A stretch of 64,000 bases of DNA from Streptomyces sp. A2-16 (GTDB lineage: Bacteria; Actinomycetota; Actinomycetes; Streptomycetales; Streptomycetaceae). The stretch covers positions 7,378,001 to 7,442,000 of the forward strand of contig NZ_CP063808.1 of NCBI RefSeq assembly GCF_018128905.1, written 5' to 3'. The notes below the pieces were generated by a model. It saw nothing but the letters and a program-made list of their open reading frames with translations, was not told where the DNA came from and searched no databases. The position numbers and the translations under genes were made by a program. Below are positions 45,156 to 57,888 of this stretch, one piece after another; the stretch's first letter is position 1; the number at the start of each line of letters is the position of its first letter.

Positions 45156-46120
45156 TGCGCTTCCTCCTCGACGCCGAGCAACGGGACTTCGCCGACTCCC
45201 TGGACGCGATGCTGACAGCAGCGGACACACCGGCGGTGGTCCGGGACTGGAGCCGGGGGAATCACGCGAGCGGCCGCGCGCTGTGGCGCCGTGTCGCCGA
45301 CGCCGGGGTGTTCGCACTGGCGGTACCGGAAGCCTACGAGGGACTGGGCCCACGCCCTCTGGAACTGGTCGTCGCCTTCGTGGAGTTGGGCCGCCACGCG
45401 GTACCGGGCCCCCTGGTGGAGACGGTGACGGCGGCGACACTGCTCGCCTCGCTGGACGACCCCGGCCCGGCGAAGCGGCTGCTGCCGTCGCTGGCCTCGG
45501 GCGAGTCGACGGCGACCCTGGCCACAGGCCGGTACGCCCTGGACGGTGACGCGGCCGACATCCGTCTCTCCCTGACCGCCGAGGGGCTGCGTCTCGCTCC
45601 CGGCCACGGCCCCGTGCGTCCCTCGCTCGACCCCGCCCGCCGCCTCACCCCGCTCGACCCCGGTGGCGAACTGCTCACCCCGCACCCCCCGTCGGCGGAC
45701 GCCCTCAGGACGGCCCGCCTCATCACCGCCGCCCAGGCCCTCGGCACAGGTCTCGCCCTCCTCGACAAGACCGTCGCCTACGTCGGGCAGCGCACCCAGT
45801 TCGGCGCCCCCATCGGCTCCTTCCAGGCGGTCAAGCATCAACTCGCCGACGCGAAGATCGCGTTGGAGTTCGCCCGTCCCCTCCTCCTCGGCGCCGCCCT
45901 GACGATGACCGCGAAGGACGTGGCCGCCGCCAAGGTCACGGCCTGCGAGGCGGCGTACCGGACGGCCCGCACCGCGCTCCAACTGCACGGCGCGATCGGA
46001 TACACGGCGGAGTACGACCTGTCCCTGTGGCTCACCAAGGCCCGTGCGCTGCGCACCGCTTGGGGCACCCCCGACGAGTGCCGCGAGACGGTGCTCAGTG
46101 GTGGTGGTCGCCGCTGGTGA
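45155..46120 (+). CDS. FadE32-like acyl-CoA dehydrogenase subunit
   Basis: A 321-residue acyl-CoA dehydrogenase, shorter than the usual ~380, with a degenerate middle domain. It begins MRFLLDAEQRDFADSLDAML, and the FAD-binding C-terminal part is intact (YVGQRTQFGAPIGSFQAVKHQ is split here as RTQFGAPIGSFQAVKHQLAD; then TALQLHGAIGYTAEYDLSLW). Such short partners combine with a normal subunit into alpha2-beta2 enzymes specific for steroid acyl-CoAs, and FadE31/FadE32-type pairs are the mycobacterial model. The ATG overlaps the previous stop (TGATG). Its last 26 bases overlap the convergent cytochrome b gene. Confidence 0.87.
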   Translation: MRFLLDAEQRDFADSLDAMLTAADTPAVVRDWSRGNHASGRALWRRVADAGVFALAVPEAYEGLGPRPLELVVAFVELGRHAVPGPLVETVTAATLLASLDDPGPAKRLLPSLASGESTATLATGRYALDGDAADIRLSLTAEGLRLAPGHGPVRPSLDPARRLTPLDPGGELLTPHPPSADALRTARLITAAQALGTGLALLDKTVAYVGQRTQFGAPIGSFQAVKHQLADAKIALEFARPLLLGAALTMTAKDVAAAKVTACEAAYRTARTALQLHGAIGYTAEYDLSLWLTKARALRTAWGTPDECRETVLSGGGRRW

Positions 46121-47735
46121 CCTCCCGGTGCTCCTCCACCGTCGGCTTCGGGATCCGGCTGTCGGGCCCGAACATCGCCCGCGCGAGTCCGGCCCGCATC
46201 CGCTGGGAGAGCCTGACCGGCCGCCGCACCCCGTTGGCATCGACGAGCGGCCCGATCTCGTACGGCGGTTCCTGCTCGTGCTGGGTGAGGGTGTGCAGCT
46301 GCTCCTGCGCGAGGGGCTCGTGCACCTCGACGTACTCGCCGTGCGGGAGCCGCCTGATGGTGCCGGTCTCCCGGCCGTGCAGCACCTTGTCCCGGTCCCG
46401 GCGCTGGAGCCCGAGACAGATCCGCTTGGTGACGATGAAGGCGAGCACCGGCACCACGAACACGGAGACCCGCACGAACCAGGTGATCGCGTTGATCGAC
46501 AGATGCAGATGCGTGGCCACGATGTCGTTGCCGCCGCCGATCAGCAGCACCACGTACAGGCTCAGCCACGCGACTCCCAGCCCGGTGCGGACGGGCGCGT
46601 TGCGCGGCCGGTCCAGGATGTGGTGCTCACGTTTGTCTCCGGTGACCCACGCCTCGACGAAGGGGTACAGCCCGATCGCGAGCAGGATCAGCGGGAAGAG
46701 CGAGAAGGGGATGAAGACACCGGGTTCCAGCGTGTGGCCCCAGAAGTTGATCTCCCATCCCGGCATCACCCGGATCAGCCCTTCGGAGAAGCCGAGGTAC
46801 CAGTCGGGCTGGGCGCCGGTGGTCACCAGCTGCGGGCTGTAGGGGCCGAACGCCCACACGGGGTTGATCTGGGCGAGTCCGCCCATGAGCGCCAGCACGC
46901 CGAAGGTCAGGAAGAAGAAGCCGCCCGCCTTAGCCATGTAGACCGGCAGGAAGGGCATGCCGACCACGGACCTGTTGTCGCGTCCCGGCCCCGGGTACTG
47001 GGTGTGCTTGTGGTAGAAGACCAGGATCAGATGGGCGACCACCAGGCCGAGCATGATCCCGGGCAGCACCAGGACATGAATGGGGAAGAGCCTCGGGATG
47101 ATGTCGTGGCCCGGGAACTCGCCGCCGAACAGGAAGAACGACAGATACGTCCCGACGATCGGGATCGACAGGATCGCCCCGTCGGCGAAGCGGATGCCGG
47201 TGCCGGACAGCAGGTCGTCGGGGAGGCTGTAGCCGGTCAGTCCGGTGATGATGCCGAGGAACAGCAGGGTCCAGCCGAACACCCAGTTGAGCTCGCGCGG
47301 CTTGCGGAAGGCGCCGGTGAAGAACACCCGCATCATGTGCACGAGCATTCCGGTCACGAAGACGAGGGCCGCCCAGTGGTGGATCTGCCGGATCAGCAGA
47401 CCGCCGCGCACGTCGAAGCTGATGTCGAGCGTGGACTCGTACGCCCTGGTCATCACCACGCCGTTGAGGGGCTCGTAGGAGCCGTGGTAGACGACCTCGA
47501 CCCCGCTGGGCTCGAAGAACAGCGTGAGGTAGACGCCGGTGAGGATCAGGATGAGGAAGCTGTAGAGACAGATCTCGCCCAGCATGAACGACCAGTGGTC
47601 CGGGAACACCTTGCGCATGTTGGCCTTGGCCAGCGCGTACAGGCCGAGCCGTCCGTCGGCCCAGTCGGCGAGCTTCTCGCCCTTGCCGGCCCCTGGCCCA
47701 CCAGTCCGTTCGTTCACCGATCGCGCGCCGTCCAT
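46095..47735 (-). CDS. Cytochrome b subunit of a bc1-type complex (orphan QcrB paralogue)
   Basis: A 546-residue cytochrome b of the actinobacterial menaquinol-cytochrome c reductase, longer than mitochondrial cytochrome b. Heme-ligand histidines lie in RQIHHWAALVFVTGMLVHMM and FPIHVLVLPGIMLGLVVAHL. The Qo-site region is near IPIVGTYLSFFLFGG, and PDWYLGFSEGLIRVMPGWEI is typical of actinobacterial forms. ATG 47735 (MDGARSVNERTGG) has GGGAGG eight bases upstream. qcrC, qcrA and ctaE, which accompany the main qcrB in Streptomyces, are not adjacent, so this is a second, isolated copy. A long hydrophilic C-terminus ends GDHHH. Confidence 0.9.
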   Translation of the reverse strand: MDGARSVNERTGGPGAGKGEKLADWADGRLGLYALAKANMRKVFPDHWSFMLGEICLYSFLILILTGVYLTLFFEPSGVEVVYHGSYEPLNGVVMTRAYESTLDISFDVRGGLLIRQIHHWAALVFVTGMLVHMMRVFFTGAFRKPRELNWVFGWTLLFLGIITGLTGYSLPDDLLSGTGIRFADGAILSIPIVGTYLSFFLFGGEFPGHDIIPRLFPIHVLVLPGIMLGLVVAHLILVFYHKHTQYPGPGRDNRSVVGMPFLPVYMAKAGGFFFLTFGVLALMGGLAQINPVWAFGPYSPQLVTTGAQPDWYLGFSEGLIRVMPGWEINFWGHTLEPGVFIPFSLFPLILLAIGLYPFVEAWVTGDKREHHILDRPRNAPVRTGLGVAWLSLYVVLLIGGGNDIVATHLHLSINAITWFVRVSVFVVPVLAFIVTKRICLGLQRRDRDKVLHGRETGTIRRLPHGEYVEVHEPLAQEQLHTLTQHEQEPPYEIGPLVDANGVRRPVRLSQRMRAGLARAMFGPDSRIPKPTVEEHREVTSGDHHH

Positions 47736-47911
47736 ACGTCGTCGCCTCCCCGTCGGATCACCCTCAGCGTGGCACGGCCGTACGGCGAAGCCAACGGGGC
47801 GGACACCGACTCCGGCCCCGGCGCGGTCCGCCCTCACCCAGGTTCGCTATTTTGTTCGCCGCAGCCCCACCGGCTCGACCATCACCCCTGTCACTCCGAG
47901 GAGAGCCGGCT

Positions 47912-48829
47912 GTGGAACCCGAATCCGCCGTCACCACCTGTTATCGCCATCCCCGGGTGGAGTCCCATGTCCGCTGCACCCGCTGCGAGCGGTACATCTG
48001 CCCGGACTGCATGCGGGAGGCGGCGGTCGGCCACCAGTGCCCGGAGTGCGTGCGGGAGGGGGCGCGGTCGGTGCGGCAGGCCCGGACCGCGTTCGGCGGG
48101 CGGATCTCGGCCGTCCCCCTGGTGACGTACGTCCTCATCGGCCTCAATGTGCTCGCCTACCTCGGCGAGCTGGTGCGCCCGGCGATCGTGGACCGGTTCG
48201 AGATGCTGGGGGCCGGGCTGGTGGGCCCGGACGGCGGCCACTACGAGTGGCAGGCCTCCTATCCTTCCGACTTCCATGCCGATGGTGTCGTCGACGGCGA
48301 GTGGTACCGGCTGCTGACCGGGGCGTTCCTGCATCTGCCGCCCACCGAGGGCACGTTCGGGATCCTGCACATCGTGATGAACATGGTGTCGCTGTGGAAC
48401 ATCGGCCGGGTGGTGGAGGCCCAGCTCGGCCGGGTCCGCTATCTCGCCCTGTACCTGCTCTCCGCGCTCGGCGGTTCGGTCCTCGTCCTGCTGGTCGCGC
48501 CCACCACACCCACGCTCGGCGCGTCCGGCGCGATCTTCGGGCTCGGCGCCGCCTACTACGTGCTGGCCCGCCGTCTCGGCGCCGACATGGCGCAGGTCAA
48601 CCGGTTCATGGCGGGTCTGCTGCTGTGGCTGGTGGTCTCGGCGTGGGCGACGTCCTGGCAGGGTCACCTCGGCGGCCTGCTCGCCGGAGCCGTCGTCACC
48701 CTCGCCTACGCGTACGCTCCCCGGGACGGCCGTCGCGCCCTGGTGCAGGCGGGAGCATGCGCGGTACTGCTGATGGTGCTCCTGGTGTCCGCCTGGGCCA
48801 AGGTCACCGAACTGACGGGAATCCGGTGA
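47912..48829 (+). CDS. Rhomboid intramembrane serine protease with N-terminal zinc ribbon
   Basis: A 305-residue membrane protease. The N-terminal cytoplasmic part has zinc-ribbon cysteine pairs (CYRHPRVESHVRCTRCERYI CPDCM ... CPEC). About six or seven membrane helices follow, with the rhomboid hallmarks GILHIVMNMVSLWNIG, the nucleophile Ser in TLGASGAIFGLGA and the catalytic His in SWQGHLGGLLAG. GTG 47912 is chosen because GAGGAG precedes it. The stop overlaps the chitosanase start by four bases. Its protein substrates are unknown. Confidence 0.9.
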   Translation: MEPESAVTTCYRHPRVESHVRCTRCERYICPDCMREAAVGHQCPECVREGARSVRQARTAFGGRISAVPLVTYVLIGLNVLAYLGELVRPAIVDRFEMLGAGLVGPDGGHYEWQASYPSDFHADGVVDGEWYRLLTGAFLHLPPTEGTFGILHIVMNMVSLWNIGRVVEAQLGRVRYLALYLLSALGGSVLVLLVAPTTPTLGASGAIFGLGAAYYVLARRLGADMAQVNRFMAGLLLWLVVSAWATSWQGHLGGLLAGAVVTLAYAYAPRDGRRALVQAGACAVLLMVLLVSAWAKVTELTGIR

Positions 48830-49758
48830 AACGCCTCCGCCTGCTGCTCCTCGCGGCCGTCCCCGTGATCGCCACGGCGTCGGTGTACCTCCTCGCGCCC
48901 GAGGACTCCGGTGCCGGCCGGGCCGGGCCCGATCTCTCCACCGCGTACCGGGCGCAGGCGGCCGAGAACGCCGAGGACGCGGAGGGCGCCAAGACCTGGG
49001 CGGAGCAGACGAGGAGCGCGTCCTACGAGCAGGTCATCGGCGACGTCCCGCCGGGGCTGGCCGCCCCCGCCGGGAAGGAGCTCGCCCAGAAACTCGTGGC
49101 CAGCGCCGAGAACTCCACCCTCGACTGGCGCAGCGCCTACGCCTACATCGAGGACATCGGCGACGGACAGGGCTACACGGCCGGCCTCATCGGCTTCTGC
49201 ACGGGCACCCACGACCTGCTCACCCTCGTCGAGCGCTACACGAAGGCCCACCCCGGCAACGGCCTCGCCCGGTACCTCCCGGCCCTGCGCGAGGTCGACG
49301 GCAGCGACTCCCACGAGGGCCTGGACCCGGGCTTCACGGCCGCGTGGAAGGCGGAGGCCCGGCAGCCGGCCTTCCGGAAGGCCCAGGACGCGGAGCGCGA
49401 CCGGGTCTACTTCGACCCCGCGGTCCGCCTCGCCAAGCTCGACGGCCTGGGCGCGCTCGGCCAGTTCGTCTACTACGACGCCATGGTCTTCCACGGCCCC
49501 GGCACCGACGCCACCAGCTTCTACGGGATGCGCGAACGCGCCCTGGAGAAGGCCGACAGCCCGACCGGGGGCGGCTCCGAGAAGGCCTACCTGGAGGCCT
49601 TCCTGGACATCCGCCGGGCCGCGATGAAGACGCGGGACGCGGACATCGACACCTCCCGTGTCGACACGGCCCAGCGGCGGTTCCTCGACGAGGGGAACCT
49701 GGACCTGAGGACGCCGCTGGAGTGGCAGGTGTACGGGGAGACCTACCGGGTGCCCTGA
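48826..49758 (+). CDS. Chitosanase, glycoside hydrolase family 46
   Basis: A 310-residue exported GH46 endo-chitosanase. Residues 1 to about 24 form a signal peptide or N-terminal anchor. The catalytic domain keeps the acid Glu95 (VASAENSTLDW) and base Asp113 (YIEDIGDGQGYTAG), whose 18-residue spacing matches the Glu22/Asp40 pair of the Streptomyces N174 enzyme. Then come SDSHEGLDPGF, AQDAERDRVYFDPAVRLAKL, DGLGALGQFVYYDAMVFHGP and the terminal DTSRVDTAQRRFLDEGNLDL. It hydrolyses chitosan outside the cell. GTG 48826 overlaps the rhomboid stop; the pairing is unusual. Its 3' end overlaps a gene remnant on the other strand by 16 bp. Confidence 0.92.
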   Translation: MKRLRLLLLAAVPVIATASVYLLAPEDSGAGRAGPDLSTAYRAQAAENAEDAEGAKTWAEQTRSASYEQVIGDVPPGLAAPAGKELAQKLVASAENSTLDWRSAYAYIEDIGDGQGYTAGLIGFCTGTHDLLTLVERYTKAHPGNGLARYLPALREVDGSDSHEGLDPGFTAAWKAEARQPAFRKAQDAERDRVYFDPAVRLAKLDGLGALGQFVYYDAMVFHGPGTDATSFYGMRERALEKADSPTGGGSEKAYLEAFLDIRRAAMKTRDADIDTSRVDTAQRRFLDEGNLDLRTPLEWQVYGETYRVP

Positions 49759-49990
49759 GCGGGGCCCCACTTCTCCCGCAGCACCGCCTCCGCGGGCTTT
49801 CCGTGCGGGGTGCAGGCGAGCCGGGCCGGGGTCTCACCACTGCCGGGCCAGTCGTCCCACATCCACCAGCACACGCCCGCCCACCAGTCCCGCCCGGTGA
49901 AGGAGTCCAGCAACGCCCGGTAGGCGGCCGCCTGTTCGTCGGGGGCGGCCCGGCCGCTGACGGTCCAGGAGTACGGGACGGTCGTGGCCC
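49743..49990 (-). pseudogene. C-terminal remnant of a glycoside-hydrolase-like (GH113-type) gene
   Basis: About 80 codons read leftward with the pattern VPYSWTVSGRAAPDEQAAAY RALLDSF, DWWAGVCWWMWDDWPGSGET and TPHGKPAEAVLREKW. This looks like the end of a TIM-barrel hydrolase related to GH113 enzymes, where a Trp-rich WWxWDDWPG segment lies near the C-terminus. Upstream, around 49990, similarity stops abruptly and a different gene fragment begins on the other strand, so everything before this segment is lost. The fragment itself still has good codon bias. It could be misjudged if it is a small functional gene, but no start with a ribosome binding site is seen. Confidence 0.6.
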
Positions 49991-50002
49991 CGCGCGGTCT
50001 CC

Positions 50003-50601
50003 CTGAGCCGCTGCCAGGGCGAGGGCCCACCGCCGAAGCCGTGGATCGACGGCACGACCCACGGCCGCTGGCTGTCGGTGTTCAACGGCATGGGCACCAA
50101 CCACGGTGACGACGGCTCGCTCCGGCTCTCCCCCGTGGCCGCCGAGGACCCCGGCACCACCCACGCCGGGCTGGTGGTGAGCACCGCCTCCTGCACCGAC
50201 GTACGGTACGAGGCGCGGACGCGGACCCTGAAGCAGCTGCGCTCCCCCAAGCCGAACCCCTGGGAAGTGCCGTGGCTGGTCCGGGCGTACACCGACCCAG
50301 AGCACTTCTACTACGTCACCCTCAAGCCGAACGGCTGGGAACTGGGCAAACGCGATCCCGCCTGTCCGGGGGCCGGCGCTTCCTGGCGACGGGCCGGACA
50401 CCGTACCCCGTCGGCCGGTGGTACGACGTGACGGTCGTCCAGCGCGGCGCGGTCCTGTCCGTCGCGGTGGACGGGCAGCCGGTGGTGACGTTCACCGACA
50501 CCGAACTCCCCTACACCCGGGGCCGGGTCGGCGCGTACAGCGAGGACGCGACGGTGGAGTTCGAGGCCCTGGAGGCCGTTTCGGGCCGAACTCCCCGCTG
50601 A
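50003..50601 (+). pseudogene. Frameshifted, N-terminally truncated beta-sandwich (LamG/DUF1080-like) gene remnant
   Basis: Reading rightward, CQGEGPPPKPWIDGTTHGRW LSVFNGMGTN ... VPWLVRAYTDPEHFYYVTLK PNGWELGKRD continues in one frame to about 50365. It then jumps to the next frame as GGRRFLATGRTPYPVGRWYD VTVVQRGAVLSVAVDGQPVV TFTD ... RVGAYSEDATVEFEALEA. A missing G in the run at 50368-50372 explains the shift. The domain resembles secreted concanavalin-like carbohydrate-binding or calcium-binding proteins. No start codon or signal peptide remains, since the 5' part is gone at the junction with the GH113-like remnant. A sequencing error in the G-run cannot be excluded, but truncation would still leave it broken. 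Confidence 0.65.
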
Positions 50602-50608
50602 CATGGCG

Positions 50609-50656
50609 ACGGTGCCCGCCCCTCGTCCGGTCGGGGACTGGGAGGGCGGGCACCGT
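50609..50656. terminator. Long bidirectional hairpin after gltD
   Basis: ACGGTGCCCGCCC (50609-50621) pairs perfectly with GGGCGGGCACCGT (50644-50656), with an inner loop that can pair further. It lies between the gene remnant and the gltD stop at 50701. Confidence 0.75.
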
Positions 50657-50700
50657 CAGCGTTCCGTACGCCGTTGTACGGGACGTTTCTTGACCGGTCG

Positions 50701-52153
50701 TCAGACCATCAGCGAACGGTCCGTCGGCCGGATCGGTGCGGGCAGTTCGCTCGCGCCGGTCAGGAAGCGGTCGCAGCCGCGGGCGGCCGAGCGGCCCTCC
50801 GCGATCGCCCACACGATGAGCGACTGGCCGCGGCCCGCGTCACCGGCGACGAAGACGCCGGGGACGTTGGTCTGGAAGTCGGCGTCGCGGGCGATGTTGC
50901 CGCGCTCGTCGAGCTCCAGGCCGAACTGCTCGACCAGGCCGTTCTCCCGGTCGGTGCCGGTGAAGCCCATCGCGAGGGTGACCAGCTGGGCGGGGATCTT
51001 GCGCTCGGTGCCCGGCTTCGGGGTCAGCCTGCCGTCGATGAACTCGACCTCGCTCAGGTGCAGCCACTGGACGTTGCCGTCCTCGTCGCCCTCGAAGTGG
51101 GTCGTCGAGACGGAGTAGACCCGCTCGCCGCCCTCCTCGTGCGCGGAGGTGACCTTGTAGAGCATCGGGAAGGTCGGCCAGGGCTGGTTGGCGTTCCGCT
51201 CCTCGCCCGGGCGGGGCATGATCTCCAGCTGCGTGACCGAGGCCGCGCCCTGGCGGTGGGCGGTGCCCACGCAGTCGGCGCCGGTGTCGCCGCCGCCGAT
51301 GACCACGACGTGCTTGCCCTCGGCCGAGATCGGAGCGGTGACGTAGTCGCCTTCCTGGACCTTGTTGGCCAGGGGCAGGTACTCCATGGCCTGGTGGATG
51401 CCCTTGAGCTCGCGGCCGGGGACCGGGAGGTCACGCGCGGTGGTGGCGCCGGCGGCGATCACGACGGCGTCGTAGCGCTTCTTGAGGTCGGTCGCCTTGA
51501 GGTCGCGGCCGATCTCGATGCCGGTGCGGAAGCGGGTGCCCTCCGCGCGCATCTGCTCGATACGGCGGTTGATGTGCCGCTTCTCCATCTTGAACTCGGG
51601 GATGCCGTACCGGAGGAGGCCTCCGATGCGGTCCGCGCGCTCGTAGACGGCCACGGTGTGACCGGCCCGGGTGAGCTGCTGGGCGGCGGCGAGACCGGCC
51701 GGACCCGAGCCGATCACGGCGACGGTCTTGCCGGACAGGCGCTCCGGGGCCTGCGGCTCGACGTCACCGCTGTCCCACGCCTTGTCGATGATCGAGACCT
51801 CGACGTTCTTGATGGTCACGGCCGGCTGGTTGATGCCGAGCACACACGCCGACTCGCAGGGAGCCGGGCACAACCGCCCGGTGAACTCCGGGAAGTTGTT
51901 CGTGGCGTGCAGCCGCTCCGAGGCGGCCGCCCAGTCCTCGCGGTAGGCGTAGTCGTTCCACTCGGGGATGAGGTTCCCGAGCGGACAGCCGTTGTGACAG
52001 AACGGGATGCCGCAGTCCATGCAGCGGCTGGCCTGCTTGCTGATGATCGGCAGCAGGGAGCCGGGGACGTAGACCTCGTTCCAGTCCTTCAGACGTACGT
52101 CGACGGGGCGGGACTTGGCGACCTCACGGCCGTGGTTCAGGAAGCCCTTCGGG

Positions 52154-52161
<8 letters not shown>
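50701..52161 (-). CDS. gltD: Glutamate synthase (NADPH), small subunit
   Basis: A 486-residue beta subunit that carries electrons from NADPH through FAD and Fe-S clusters to GltB. The N-terminal cysteine segments ASRCMDCGIPFCHNGCPLGN and FTGRLCPAPCESACVLG bind 4Fe-4S clusters. The FAD motif VAVIGSGPAGLAAAQQL and the NADPH motif VVVIGGGDTGADCVGTAHRQ GA follow, then a C-terminal VFVAGDAGRGQSLIVWAIAE GR. ATG 52161 overlaps the end of gltB by eight bases (stop TGA at 52156-52154), so the subunits are translationally coupled. Confidence 0.97.
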
Positions 52162-56761
<4,600 letters not shown>

Positions 56762-56959
56762 CGGCTCTCCCGTCGTCGTCAATTGGCATATTCAGCTTGC
56801 CGAGGGACGACGTTGGCCCTCTGCGTGAGCGCAAAATTTCGTGCAGGTTACATGATGGAGCGGATCTCGGGAACCGGATACTCCGTTCCAACATGCGGAC
56901 GCCACGCGGTGCGAGGGGGGTGTCGCACACGTGGCTTGAAGTATGTGGGGACCGAAACG

Positions 56960-56971
56960 GACCGATCGGTC
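56960..56971. promoter_or_regulatory. Perfect palindrome in the gltB upstream region
   Basis: GACCGATCGGTC, followed two bases later by a second GATCGGT half. It could be a TetR-type operator. No partner site is seen in this window, so its role is open. Confidence 0.35.
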
Positions 56972-57075
56972 AGATCGGTGTCCGTCGATCCAGGGGGCGG
57001 TGAAGGCGTCGTCGCCGACCCCGCGAGTGCGTCGCAAGCGTCATTGCCCGCGGCGCTTACGGCTCATGCCCAGTG

Positions 57076-57102
57076 GTTAAGCATTCGAAACCAGCGAGTA
57101 AC
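57076..57102. promoter_or_regulatory. GlnR-box-like element upstream of gltB
   Basis: GTTAA (57076-57080), six bases, GAAAC (57087-57091), six bases, GTAAC (57098-57102). This fits three consecutive half-sites of the streptomycete GlnR consensus gTnAC-n6-GaAAC-n6-gTnAC with one mismatch. The fourth half-site position (TTATG) does not match. It lies about 315 bp before the gltB start. Confidence 0.5.
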
Positions 57103-57103
57103 G

Positions 57104-57133
57104 GCTACTTATGCGGCCCAACGCATAAGTAGC
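57104..57133 (-). terminator. Perfect AT-containing hairpin after the VIT transporter gene
   Basis: GCTACTTATGCG (57104-57115) and CGCATAAGTAGC (57122-57133) form a perfect 12-bp stem with a six-base loop, seven bases after the transporter stop. It is unusually A+T-rich for this genome. A terminator is most likely; an operator is possible. Confidence 0.6.
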
Positions 57134-57140
57134 GGTCCTC

Positions 57141-57872
57141 CTATCCTACGGCCGTCCCGAACAAACTGCCCAGGGCGTACGTCACACCGGCCGCCGCACC
57201 TCCCAGGGCGAGCTGCCGCAGTCCGCTGTACCACCAGGTCCGCGCGGTCACCCTGGCCACGACGGCACCGCACGCGAACAGCCCGAGAAGGGCGAGCAGC
57301 AGGGCGGGCCACAGCGCGGTCGCACCGAGCAGATACGGCAGTACGGGGAGCAGGGCACCCAGGGCGAAGGACCCGAAGCTGGAGACGGCGGCGACGAGCG
57401 GCGAGGGCAGGTCGCCGGGGTCGATCCCCAGCTCCTCGCGGGCATGGATCTCGAGGGCCTGCTCGGGGTCCTTCGACAGCTGCCGGGCGACCTCCCTGGC
57501 CAGCTCGGGCTCGACGCCACGCCCCACGTACAGGGCGGCGAGCTCGGCCTCCTCGTCCTGCGGGTGCTTGCGCAGCTCGCGGCGCTCCACGTCCAGCTCG
57601 GCCTCGACGAGCTCGCGCTGGGAGGCGACGGAGGTGTACTCGCCGGCGGCCATCGAGAAGGCACCGGCGGCGAGCCCGGCGAGTCCGGTCAGCACGATGG
57701 TGTTCTGGCCGACGGCCCCACCGGCGACTCCGGTCATCAGCGCGAGGTTGGAGACCAGTCCGTCCATGGCCCCGAAAACGGCGGGCCTGAGCCAGCCGCC
57801 GTTCACGTCCCGGTGCGTGTGGTTGTCGCGGTGCGCCTCGTGCAGCGGTGCTTCGACGTCGATGATCGCCAT
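57141..57872 (-). CDS. VIT1/CCC1-family iron or manganese transporter
   Basis: A 243-residue membrane protein of the VIT family that moves Fe2+ or Mn2+ out of the cytoplasm. It has the N-terminal LRPAVFGAMDGLVSNLALMTGV helix (conserved Asp in the transport path), AAGAFSMAAGEYTSVASQRE, and a cytoplasmic metal-binding helical hairpin rich in Glu (VEAELDVERRELRKHPQDEE). Further helices follow (SSFGSFALGALLPVLPYL). ATG 57872 has GGGG just upstream. Iron-box-like sequences at 57889-57907 and 57973-57991 suggest iron-dependent control. It is a single gene, divergent from the ADP-ribosylglycohydrolase operon. Confidence 0.92.
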   Translation of the reverse strand: MAIIDVEAPLHEAHRDNHTHRDVNGGWLRPAVFGAMDGLVSNLALMTGVAGGAVGQNTIVLTGLAGLAAGAFSMAAGEYTSVASQRELVEAELDVERRELRKHPQDEEAELAALYVGRGVEPELAREVARQLSKDPEQALEIHAREELGIDPGDLPSPLVAAVSSFGSFALGALLPVLPYLLGATALWPALLLALLGLFACGAVVARVTARTWWYSGLRQLALGGAAAGVTYALGSLFGTAVG

Positions 57873-57888
57873 TCCGACCCCCCAGGGA

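Larger units (their letters stand above)
56762..57103. other. gltB upstream region
   Basis: About 340 bp with no gene. It holds a perfect 12-bp palindrome GACCGATCGGTC at 56960-56971, a GlnR-box-like array at 57076-57102, and the gltB ribosome binding site. No attenuator was recognised. Confidence 0.55.
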
